A stretch of DNA of 40,336 nucleotides from the NCBI GenBank assembly GCA_945883905.1, contig CAMCYL010000016.1, positions 1-40,336 of the forward strand, given 5' to 3'. The translations under genes and the position numbers were made by a program. Source of the DNA: Akkermansia muciniphila. GTDB lineage: Bacteria; Verrucomicrobiota; Verrucomicrobiia; Methylacidiphilales; CAMAQI01. Below are positions 33,169 through 40,197 of the stretch, piece after piece. The stretch's first letter is position 1. Every line of letters begins with the position of its first letter. The notes beneath the pieces were generated by a model. That model saw only the letters and a list, made by a program, of their open reading frames with translations, did not search any database and was not told where the DNA came from.

Positions 33169-35775
33169 TTAGATCTCTGTGATCGTCGCCGCCGCTTCAT
33201 CTTCTAATTGCTCGGAGATGACAGGGGCAATCGCAGTCAGCTTATCTTTGTCGCTGACATCGACTAATTTAACTCCTTGGGCATTTCGACCGGTCTCGCG
33301 AATCTCAGAAACCTTGGTGCGGACCATCTGATTGTTTTGTGTAATCAACATGATCTCATCCGCATCGCGAACGGTCAAAGCCCCCACGATCTTTCCGGTC
33401 TTTTCGTTGACCTTCATCGTGATCACTCCCTTGCCGCCACGAGTCTGAATGCGGTATTCCTCAAAGTCGGTACGCTTTCCAATTCCATTGGATCCAGCAA
33501 CAAGTAAAGTTGCCGTTGGATCAACGACAGCGACCGCTACCACCTCATCTCCCTTATCAAGGGTAATTCCTTTAACTCCGCCCGCAGGACGTCCCATCAC
33601 ACGAACATCTTCCTCTTCAAAACGAATACTCATTCCCTCATGGGTAATTAAAACAATCTCGCTTGTCCCGTTGGTCAACTTCACGTCGATGAGAAGATCC
33701 CCAGTTTCGATTCCGATCGCAATAATTCCTCCCTTACGAATATTTCCAAAGGCTTGAAGAGCGGTCTTTTTCACCGTTCCTAATTTCGTACAGAAGAAAA
33801 GTGAAAGCGGCTGCGTCCAAGTCGCATCCTCGCCTTTACTGTCCTTGATCGATTCAATCCGAATCATCGCCGCCACTTTTTCTCCCGGACGGAACTCTAA
33901 AAGATTCGCAATACTCCGCCCCTTCGAGGCGCGGCCCATATCGGGAATTTCATGAACCCGAACGACATAGGTCCGACCGGTGTTCGTGAAGAACATTAAA
34001 TAATCGTGGGTCGATGCGGTAAATAGATGCTCAACGAAATCACTATCCTCTGGCTTTTCGGCCTCTTTCGTCGTCATCCCAATCACCCCTTTGCCCCCAC
34101 GACGTTGGGATCGATAATTACTGACATTCGTCCGCTTAATCAAACCGTTGTGCGTCAAGGTGATGATGACCCCTTCATTCGCAATCAAATCCTCAATGCT
34201 CATCTCCCCTTCATCAGGGATGATATCGGTACGACGTTTGGTTCCGTACTCCTCTTGAATTTTACGAAGTCCCTCTTTGATAATCTTTAAAACCCGAGAC
34301 TCTTTCGCAAGAATATCGAGAAGATCGCCAATTAATTCGAGTAATCCCTTATACTCTTTCGTAATCTTATCTCGCTCCAATCCGGTGAGTTGATAGAGTC
34401 GAAGCTCCAAAATCGTATCTAACTGTTTTTCACTCAAGGAGTACTTTCCATTGACCAAACGAGATTCATTACGAATCCCCACTCCAATTTTATCCAGTTG
34501 ATTCCGAGTAAATTGATAGGCCTGAAGTTTTATTCGGGCTTCATCGCGACTATTTGATTTGCGGATGATATCAATAAAATCATCAATATTATCAAGCGCA
34601 ATTAAGTAACCCTCTAACACCTCGGCTCGATCCTCTGCTTTTCCGAGCTCAAACTGAGTCCGACGAATAATCACCTGACGACGATGCTCAACATAACAGT
34701 TAATGATCTCCTTCAGATTGAGCGTCTTCGGACGACCGGCATCGATCGCTAACATGTTCGAGGAAAATGAACTTTCAAGCGAGGTCAACTTGTAGAGATT
34801 ATTAATGACCACTTTCGGTACTGCATCTCGTTTCATCTCCACGACGACCCGAGTATTCTCATCCGACTCATCCCGAACATCGGAGATATCAGTCAAAATC
34901 TTTTGATTCACGAGATCCGCGATTCGCTCAACTAAAGTCGCACGATTCACATTATAAGGAATCTCCGTGATCACGATAAATTCACGTCCCCCCTTCATCT
35001 CTTCCGTATGTAATCGTCCGCGAACACGAACGGACCCTCTTCCCGTTGTCAGATAGTTCTTAATCCCTTCGTTTCCTAAAATCGAGCAACCGGTCGGAAA
35101 ATCAGGGCCTTTAATAAACTTCAACAACTGCGGAATTGTAATATCCGGATTATCGATCTGAGCACAAACTCCATCAATCACCTCCGATAAATTATGCGGA
35201 GGAATATTCGTCGCCATTCCGACTGCAATTCCTGTTCCCCCGTTGACGAGTAGATTTGGAAATGCCGCAGGAAAAACGGTCGGCTCTGTACGAGTTCCAT
35301 CATAATTCGGAACGAAATCAACCGTATTGCGATCCATATCGTCCATCAATACTTTGCCTAAATGGGTCAATCGCGCCTCCGTATAACGCATCGATGCGGC
35401 AGGATCTCCTTCAACGGAACCAAAGTTTCCTTGACCATCAATCAATGTGTCGCGCATCGCCCACGGTTGAGCCATATGAACTAGAGTCGGATAAATCGCC
35501 ATATCTCCGTGAGGGTGATAGTTACCCATCGTCTCTCCGACGATCTTTGCACATTTGACGTGCGCCTTATTCGGAGCCACACCGAGCTCATGCATCGCAT
35601 AAAGAATTCGGCGTTGAGACGGCTTAAGTCCGTCACGGACATCCGGAAGTGCCCGTGAAATAATCACCGACATCGAATAGTCGAGAAACGAATTTTTAAT
35701 TTCGTCCGCGACGTTAACACTTTGAAGCTTCTCATTCATGGCGAAAAGCGATCCCGTTGAGCCTTGTTCTGACAT
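33169..35775 (-). CDS. gyrA: DNA gyrase subunit A
   Basis: This 868-residue breakage-reunion subunit introduces negative supercoils with GyrB. Key sites are SRALPDVRDGLKPSQRRILY, the catalytic Tyr131 in SMRYTEARL, and a six-bladed C-terminal domain starting with the GyrA box QRRGGKG, which identifies gyrase rather than topoisomerase IV. In the quinolone-pocket helix (HGDMAIYPTLV), the positions equivalent to E. coli Ser83 and Asp87 are Met92 and Pro96, which is unusual. A good promoter and an AAGGAAA ribosome-binding site lie upstream, so it is transcribed independently of the DCC/TPR/lptE/bamD genes. GyrB is not in this window. Confidence 0.97.
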   Translation of the reverse strand: MSEQGSTGSLFAMNEKLQSVNVADEIKNSFLDYSMSVIISRALPDVRDGLKPSQRRILYAMHELGVAPNKAHVKCAKIVGETMGNYHPHGDMAIYPTLVHMAQPWAMRDTLIDGQGNFGSVEGDPAASMRYTEARLTHLGKVLMDDMDRNTVDFVPNYDGTRTEPTVFPAAFPNLLVNGGTGIAVGMATNIPPHNLSEVIDGVCAQIDNPDITIPQLLKFIKGPDFPTGCSILGNEGIKNYLTTGRGSVRVRGRLHTEEMKGGREFIVITEIPYNVNRATLVERIADLVNQKILTDISDVRDESDENTRVVVEMKRDAVPKVVINNLYKLTSLESSFSSNMLAIDAGRPKTLNLKEIINCYVEHRRQVIIRRTQFELGKAEDRAEVLEGYLIALDNIDDFIDIIRKSNSRDEARIKLQAYQFTRNQLDKIGVGIRNESRLVNGKYSLSEKQLDTILELRLYQLTGLERDKITKEYKGLLELIGDLLDILAKESRVLKIIKEGLRKIQEEYGTKRRTDIIPDEGEMSIEDLIANEGVIITLTHNGLIKRTNVSNYRSQRRGGKGVIGMTTKEAEKPEDSDFVEHLFTASTHDYLMFFTNTGRTYVVRVHEIPDMGRASKGRSIANLLEFRPGEKVAAMIRIESIKDSKGEDATWTQPLSLFFCTKLGTVKKTALQAFGNIRKGGIIAIGIETGDLLIDVKLTNGTSEIVLITHEGMSIRFEEEDVRVMGRPAGGVKGITLDKGDEVVAVAVVDPTATLLVAGSNGIGKRTDFEEYRIQTRGGKGVITMKVNEKTGKIVGALTVRDADEIMLITQNNQMVRTKVSEIRETGRNAQGVKLVDVSDKDKLTAIAPVISEQLEDEAAATITEI

Positions 35776-35805
35776 AGTCTATTTCCTTAAAAGATTGAAG
35801 CTCGA

Positions 35806-35834
35806 ATCCTAAAAGACTCTATAGATAGTGTCAA
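35806..35834 (-). promoter_or_regulatory. Sigma-70-type promoter of gyrA
   Basis: On the minus strand a perfect TTGACA (35834-35829), a 17-base spacer and TAGGAT (35811-35806) precede gyrA. Transcription should start near 35799, giving a leader of about 24 bases that contains AAGGAAA before the ATG at 35775. This is the best promoter in the window. Confidence 0.75.
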
Positions 35835-35840
35835 TGTTAG

Positions 35841-35862
35841 ATCCACCCCCCAAGCGGTGGAT
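35841..35862 (-). other. Hairpin between the DCC gene and the gyrA promoter
   Basis: ATCCACC at 35841-35847 pairs with GGTGGAT at 35856-35862 around an 8-base loop. It lies after the stop of the DCC gene and before the gyrA -35 box. No T-run follows on the minus strand, so it is not a clear intrinsic terminator; it may weaken read-through or regulate gyrA. Confidence 0.35.
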
Positions 35863-35880
35863 AATACTGAAAAACTGAGG

Positions 35881-36321
35881 TTAATCCAAAAACAGGGCCC
35901 GTTCCGCTGGCGTGGGGAGTCGACAACTCTCTTTTTTACCGAAAATCCGGTATCGGAGCGAGGAGACCATTCGATACCCTAAATCGGTCATGGGAGCAGG
36001 AACGATCTTTAGCCACGAAATCACTTTCCACCCCCCCCCTAACTCATTCAAAACAAAAAACACCGCACGACTTCGAAATAAAACAACATCGCGATTCACG
36101 ATCCGGCAGACTAATACAATCGAATTCTGCCCATCGACCCAAGGATACTTCGTTTTTAACTCCTCAAAATGCTTCCCTTGCAATGGAGAATATCGAAAAA
36201 TTCTCCCGGTATCCCGTTTCATCACAAAATCAATGAATCGACTACAAAGTCCACAGACTCCATCAAAAAAAAGGACCATCGATACCGTCGGCTGGTCATT
36301 CGGCTTATAGGCACTTTGCAT
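35881..36321 (-). CDS. DCC-family (DUF393) thiol-disulfide oxidoreductase-like protein
   Basis: The 146-residue product has the family motif FFDGVCGLC with the Cys23-x-x-Cys26 pair, then FIDFVMKRDTGRIFRYSPLQG and ISWLKIVPAPMTDLGYRMVSSLRYRIFG. DUF393 proteins have a thioredoxin-like fold and are presumed redox proteins; few have been characterised. An ATG at 36279 would trim 14 residues and begin just before the motif, so the exact start is uncertain. The gene follows the TPR protein gene by 15 bases and is the last of the bamD-lptE-TPR-DCC cluster. Confidence 0.85.
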   Translation of the reverse strand: MQSAYKPNDQPTVSMVLFFDGVCGLCSRFIDFVMKRDTGRIFRYSPLQGKHFEELKTKYPWVDGQNSIVLVCRIVNRDVVLFRSRAVFFVLNELGGGWKVISWLKIVPAPMTDLGYRMVSSLRYRIFGKKESCRLPTPAERALFLD

Positions 36322-36336
36322 GAAGGAGGAACCGAA

Positions 36337-36939
36337 TTAGGACTTTTTCTCCGGAATCATTTTCAAACGCTCTTTGGCCTCAATGGCATAATCGGAATAA
36401 CCGATCAATAAATCCTGTAAACTTTGCCGTGCCTCCGTCCACTGTCCTTGTGCCAATTGCAGACGAGAGAGATTCAAAATAGCCAAAGGCACATAAGCAT
36501 CTCCTTTTTTAACTTGAGCGATCTTCTGATAAACGGCCATCGCCTCTTGCGGTTTTTGAAGTTGCTCCAAGGCCTTTCCCTTTCCGAGCTGTGCCGCATT
36601 CACTAAGAGATGGTGCGGATATTGCGCGATCACAATTTCATACAAATCCAAAGCCTCTTGCGGTTTTGATTCCAATGCCGCATGCGCTAAATTTAAGTAA
36701 ATAAAGGCCGCCTGAGCGGTTCCCTTATTTTGATCCGCCACCTTTCTTTTCTCTTCCGGACTCTTCGCCAAAACAGATTGACGATGAACCTCCTCCTCTT
36801 GATGAGATAGATAAGAGGTCCAACAAAACCAACCGCCGATCAACAAACAGACGGAGATTAAAAGAATTAAAATTAATTTATGAGCTTCGGAGAAAAAAAG
36901 CGGTTCATCCACCAAAATAGGAGCCTGTTCGTTTTGCAT
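36337..36939 (-). CDS. Membrane-anchored tetratricopeptide-repeat protein (YfgM-like)
   Basis: The 200-residue protein has one N-terminal membrane segment (LILILLISVCLLIGGWFCW). Helical repeats follow in the periplasmic part: AAFIYLNLAHAALESKPQEALDLYEIVIAQYP, then LGKGKALEQLQKPQEAMAVYQKIAQ and AILNLSRLQLAQGQWTEARQSLQDLL. The layout resembles YfgM/TPR-anchor proteins that assist envelope protein folding. The exact role is inferred from its position downstream of lptE and bamD. There is a 47-base gap to lptE and 15 bases to the DCC gene. Confidence 0.78.
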   Translation of the reverse strand: MQNEQAPILVDEPLFFSEAHKLILILLISVCLLIGGWFCWTSYLSHQEEEVHRQSVLAKSPEEKRKVADQNKGTAQAAFIYLNLAHAALESKPQEALDLYEIVIAQYPHHLLVNAAQLGKGKALEQLQKPQEAMAVYQKIAQVKKGDAYVPLAILNLSRLQLAQGQWTEARQSLQDLLIGYSDYAIEAKERLKMIPEKKS

Positions 36940-36986
36940 CTGATTTTTCTAGCAAATATACTCCAGCTTGCAACGCCATTATCGAT

Positions 36987-37523
36987 CTACCAACCCTCGA
37001 CAATTAACTTCACAATATTATTTGCCAAATCCTCTGCCGCAAGCGGTAACGCCTGACGCTCTCCCTCTTGAAGATCTCGTTGCACGTAAAATGCGGTCTT
37101 TCCACGAACCTCCCGGTTTTCAAAAATCTTTCGACCTAAACGACGATTCACATAGGTCGCCTGAGCAATAATCTCCACATCATACTCCGCTGTCCGTAAA
37201 ATATTATTCCGATCATTTCGAGTTCCTGTTTTAACCACTTTTTTAATGGTCACCGTCAGCTCCGCATCCGCCTCGGTCGTCCTTACAGTTTGTAATGTTC
37301 CATCATTTTCAAATCGACGAATAATCGCATTCGTGGTCATCACCTGTAACCCAGGCTCATACCCATCATTTTTAACCACGGGAACGTAAATCGTACGGAC
37401 CCCTTGAACCTCCGTTCCTCCAATATTTCCAAGCCGATAACCAGAACAGCCGATCCCTCCCAAAAGCATTAAAGCCACAGTCAAAAAAACAGCGATTTTT
37501 TTAAAATTCATATTCTTTTCCAT
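36987..37523 (-). CDS. lptE: LPS-assembly lipoprotein LptE
   Basis: The 178-residue protein has a lipoprotein-type signal (AVFLTVALMLLGGIGC, Cys about residue 26), then the LptE fold: SGYRLGNIGG, VRTIYVPVVKNDGYEPGLQV, DAELTVTIKKVVKTGTRN and a C-terminal AAEDLANNIVKLIVEGW. LptE plugs the LptD barrel and delivers lipopolysaccharide to the outer leaflet. This supports a Gram-negative envelope with LPS. The ATG at 37511 is an alternative that removes four residues. The start lies 2 bases after the stop of bamD, so they form one operon. Confidence 0.85.
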   Translation of the reverse strand: MEKNMNFKKIAVFLTVALMLLGGIGCSGYRLGNIGGTEVQGVRTIYVPVVKNDGYEPGLQVMTTNAIIRRFENDGTLQTVRTTEADAELTVTIKKVVKTGTRNDRNNILRTAEYDVEIIAQATYVNRRLGRKIFENREVRGKTAFYVQRDLQEGERQALPLAAEDLANNIVKLIVEGW

Positions 37524-37525
37524 AA

Positions 37526-38563
37526 TTATTGTGCCACTGAAGGAGTCGCTCCGACAGGAAGCGACTCTTTTTTATCCGGATTCACAGGAACGCTTTTCGC
37601 CGTTTCTGAATCCACGAGCGGTCGAAGCATCTCTACTTTTTTCTTAGCGATCTCCGCCATTTCGGTATTGGGATTTTGCCGGATCACTTCATTATAATAA
37701 ATAAAGGCGGCCTTCCAATTTTCATTTTTTTCGTAAAAGCTTGCGATATTTAATGAGCCCCTCGTCTGCTTCCCTCGAAGTCCGTCAATATTATCCTGGG
37801 CGGCGGCGACTTTCTCAGAATTTGGATAGCGAACTAAGAAATCTTGAAAAGCCTCCACCGATTTTTCCGCAGCACTTTGATCATACTCCGCATCACTTGA
37901 GGCCATCATCCAGGCATACCCAATCTGATACTGAGCATCATCAACAATGTCATGACCGGGATATTTATCTAAAATAATATTATAGGCTTTGACGGCATCG
38001 GTGAATTTCTTTTGTTTTTCACGAGCTAATCCAATTTTGAATTGAGCCTCGGCCGCATACTTTCCGTAAGGAGCATTTTTGATCAATTGCTCATACATCT
38101 CAACGGTTTTATCCATTGAAGCCCCCATCGGAACTCCAAAAAGCCGTTGGGGTTCTCCTGCCAAAAATAGATTCGCGATTTGATATTGCTGCTCTAACGA
38201 TTGTTCGAAAAAAGTGCTCGAGGGATACTTCTCAATCATCTTCTGATAAGCCTTAAAGGCCTCATTAAATTTTCCTTTTTTAGAAAGTATCCATCCGGTT
38301 TTATATTGAGCTTCGGCCGCAAAAAAGGAGAGTGGCCATTTACGAACGAGATTACGATAAGAGGCAAAAGCAGAATCCCATTCCTGTTTTGCTTCAAAAG
38401 CCTTGGCATGATCCAACGCCTCACGAGAACTCGAAGCGGAGGCCGCGGTTCCAGAAGATTCATCCACCCAACCCTCTCCTGATCGCCACACAAGAGGCGC
38501 AGGAAGAAACTGAACTGATGAAATCAAGATCATGAGAAAGATCAAAATCCGAAGGAAACGCAT
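37526..38563 (-). CDS. bamD: BamD-like outer membrane assembly protein
   Basis: The 345-residue protein has an N-terminal signal (FLRILIFLMILISSVQFLPAP) and tetratricopeptide-type repeats of the BamD/YbgF kind: YRNLVRKWPLSFFAAEAQYKTGWIL, AYQKMIEKYPSSTFFEQSL, AYNIILDKYPGHDIVDDAQYQIGYA and FLVRYPNSEKVAAAQ. BamD is the essential helper of BamA in inserting outer-membrane barrels. No lipobox cysteine is visible in the signal, so it may not be lipid-anchored as in E. coli. It runs longer than the usual 240 residues, with a C-terminal Lys/Pro-rich tail. It is the first gene of the cluster and is divergent from the SRP RNA. Confidence 0.82.
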   Translation of the reverse strand: MRFLRILIFLMILISSVQFLPAPLVWRSGEGWVDESSGTAASASSSREALDHAKAFEAKQEWDSAFASYRNLVRKWPLSFFAAEAQYKTGWILSKKGKFNEAFKAYQKMIEKYPSSTFFEQSLEQQYQIANLFLAGEPQRLFGVPMGASMDKTVEMYEQLIKNAPYGKYAAEAQFKIGLAREKQKKFTDAVKAYNIILDKYPGHDIVDDAQYQIGYAWMMASSDAEYDQSAAEKSVEAFQDFLVRYPNSEKVAAAQDNIDGLRGKQTRGSLNIASFYEKNENWKAAFIYYNEVIRQNPNTEMAEIAKKKVEMLRPLVDSETAKSVPVNPDKKESLPVGATPSVAQ

Positions 38564-38670
38564 AACTTGAAAACTAGGGAGCCCCCTGATGAGGTCAACC
38601 TTAAACCCACCAAAATATCACTCGCACTTTTGATCTTGCGATCGCTCCCCCGTGCTTTAGGTTTCCCCTG

Positions 38671-38757
38671 CCAGAGGCCCCAGAGTTTCGGCACGCCAAC
38701 CCCGCCAGATCTGAAAGGAAGCAACGGTAACGTGACCGGGGTTGTTGGGGTCTCTGG
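38671..38757 (+). ncRNA. ffs: Signal recognition particle RNA (4.5S, small bacterial type)
   Basis: The 87-base sequence has the SRP RNA domain IV hallmark, GCCAGATCTGAAAGGAAGCA (38704-38723), with a GAAA tetraloop and the internal bulge that binds Ffh. Outer stem: CCAGAGGCCCCA (38671-38682) pairs with TGGGGTCTCTGG (38746-38757) with one G-U pair. Inner stem: AACCCCG (38698-38704) pairs with CGGGGTT (38737-38743). No Alu domain is present, so it is the short form. It guides ribosomes making membrane proteins. A weak TTGATC/TGCTTT promoter may lie at 38630-38658. It is divergent from bamD. Confidence 0.93.
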
Positions 38758-38766
38758 TTTTTTCTT
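38746..38766 (+). terminator. Intrinsic terminator formed by the SRP RNA 3' stem
   Basis: The 3' strand of the SRP RNA outer stem (38746-38757) is directly followed by a run of T residues (38758-38763 and further after a C). The mature RNA stem therefore doubles as the terminator hairpin. Confidence 0.65.
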
Positions 38767-38810
38767 TTTTAATTTCATTAGTGTCCAGCTATGAAAAAAT
38801 CCTTAAATAC

Positions 38811-39406
38811 ATTGTCTCGCGCAACGACGCACTCCCTGCGCAATAGCGCAATCCCAAAAGGGAAAGAGATAAATCCACCCCTGATCCATGCCGACGAGGC
38901 CGTCGGCGCTCCATTAAAAACAATCCGAGAATTTCTCACTGAGAGGATCGTGATCTCTTTCCGAGGAGCGGTGAAAACCGAGCCCCTCCAGAGAAACTCG
39001 ATCGTTTTTTGAAAATCCTTTTTTCAAAGAAACGGGAGAGATTCTCGGGAGGCAGTAGCCGACAAAGGAGGCGCCGATAGGAAAGAGCTCACGATCCTCT
39101 CCCTCTCTGACGTTGCGGCGTCTTGTCTCGCCGTCTTGTCCGCCGTAGCCTTTGCGAAGGTGGAAGTGCTTGGACGTAGGAGGATGCGGCGTTAACGGAA
39201 CCCCTGCTCACCCTTTGCAAATCTTCGATTTGGTTGCGCCCCCATTGACCCCTGCACCAAACGTTCGAGACCCTGTTTTGGTTTTTTTTGCTTCGCAATT
39301 GGTTTTCCTGGTTGCCTGCCCTCGGCTCTCCAACTTCTTTCCCTTTTGGATTTTCGCTTTGCGATGGGAGTGCGTGAGAACTGCTTTAGAATTTCAATCC
39401 CCCCTC
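38811..39406 (+). repeat. Foldback element, copy 2 (full)
   Basis: The 596-base element has terminal inverted repeats. The left end at 38815-38868 (TCTCGCGCAACGACGC...AAAAGGGAAAGAG) pairs with the right end at 39325-39379 over about 45 bases with gaps. The core hairpin arms at 38941-38962 and 39080-39101 pair with one mismatch, and the shared 35-base centre starts at 39000. Bases 39120-39220 and 39313-39380 are the inverted counterparts of the left flank of copy 1 (about 1-155). The right flank TGCGTGAGAACTGCTTTAG, then ATTTCAATCCCCC, matches copy 1 in the same orientation. A 73-codon open frame at 38791-39012 is not considered a gene. It lies just after the SRP RNA terminator. The rest of the gap to 39513 shows nothing recognisable. 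Confidence 0.83.
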
Positions 39407-39513
39407 CAACAATTCCCCCATTTTCTCATTTTTAAAAGTTTGGCGTTTTTTGAATTTAACTTGGCGGTGAATCCTCCTCTCCTATTAGCGGTTTCCAATG
39501 ATTTTCCTCTGCG

Positions 39514-39786
39514 TTAATCGAAAAGTTCACTGTGACTTCCTAATCGTACCAATCGCACTTCTTTTTCACTCTGAATATAAATAAGAAGGAGATCAGGCTT
39601 AAGATGGCATTCTCGACATCCACGATACCCCCCTTTAAGGAAGTGATCTTTGAGTCGGGAATCAAGGGGATGCCCGATCATTAATAAATCCAACACTCCT
39701 TCTAAGAGGATATCCAAATTCTTTTCGCGAGATCGCTTTTTGTAATCTCGTTTAAATTGACTTGTATAAACGAGACTTCGATTCAT
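39514..39786 (-). CDS. yafQ: YafQ-type mRNA interferase toxin
   Basis: The 90-residue protein has the RelE-superfamily fold of the YafQ branch: SLVYTSQFKRDYKKRSREKNLD at the start, then LDSRLKDHFLKGGYRGCRECHLKPDLLLIY with the catalytic His and Asp region, and VRLVRLGSHSELFD at the end. YafQ toxins cut mRNA on the ribosome at in-frame lysine codons. Its ATG overlaps the stop of the upstream antitoxin as ATGA. The length equals the usual 90-95 residues, and no defect is visible, so the toxin is likely functional. Confidence 0.92.
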   Translation of the reverse strand: MNRSLVYTSQFKRDYKKRSREKNLDILLEGVLDLLMIGHPLDSRLKDHFLKGGYRGCRECHLKPDLLLIYIQSEKEVRLVRLGSHSELFD

Positions 39787-40103
39787 GACCGAAGTGACTT
39801 AAGAAGAGTTTTAACGGTCTTATGTCGTTTCGTGTTCTCTAAATTTTCTGCCAAACTGATTTGGGTTTCCTGATTTAAAATCCGTTCCCGATAACGACGC
39901 TCTATTTGAGCGATGCTTGCATTGGTTAAATCCAAATGCTCTCGTGTGGTAAGGGAAAAAGGAATTCCTTTCTGAATAGCCACCTGTGAAAGAAAAATAT
40001 TGATGGCCTCCCCCGTTGAAATGCCCAACGCTAGAAATACCTCTTCCGCTTTTGCCCTTTTTTTAGCATCAACACGAGTCCTCAAAATTTCAGTTTTAAG
40101 CAT
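39783..40103 (-). CDS. dinJ: DinJ/RelB-type antitoxin
   Basis: From the ATG at 40103 the antitoxin has 106 residues. The N-terminal ribbon-helix-helix DNA-binding part reads EILRTRVDAKKRAKAEEVFLALGISTGEAINIFLSQV, followed by IQKGIPFSLTTREHLD, the DinJ-like toxin-contact segment. An upstream ATG at 40166 would add 21 residues that do not fit the family and would lie in promoter sequence. The antitoxin should repress its own promoter; two tandem 11-base repeats there are likely operators. It partners with YafQ downstream. Confidence 0.9.
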   Translation of the reverse strand: MLKTEILRTRVDAKKRAKAEEVFLALGISTGEAINIFLSQVAIQKGIPFSLTTREHLDLTNASIAQIERRYRERILNQETQISLAENLENTKRHKTVKTLLKSLRS

Positions 40104-40138
40104 GACACAAATATGACACAAATATGCTCTTTTTACAA
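40102..40138 (-). promoter_or_regulatory. Promoter and tandem operator of the dinJ-yafQ pair
   Basis: On the minus strand TTGTAA (40138-40133), a 17-base spacer and CATATT (40115-40110) lead to the ATG at 40103, six bases after the -10 box. On the plus strand, two adjacent copies of ATGACACAAAT lie at 40102-40112 and 40113-40123, covering the start codon and the -10 box. They would suit a ribbon-helix-helix repressor. Confidence 0.5.
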
Positions 40139-40197
40139 GAGAGATCTTCAACTTTAAACACTGCATGATTGCCCATTAGCCTGATAGCTAGAGCATT

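Noticed and set aside
38791-39012. Open frame of 73 codons running into foldback copy 2
   Set aside because: It starts in the SRP RNA downstream region, crosses the repeat end and lacks protein-like conservation with copy 1.
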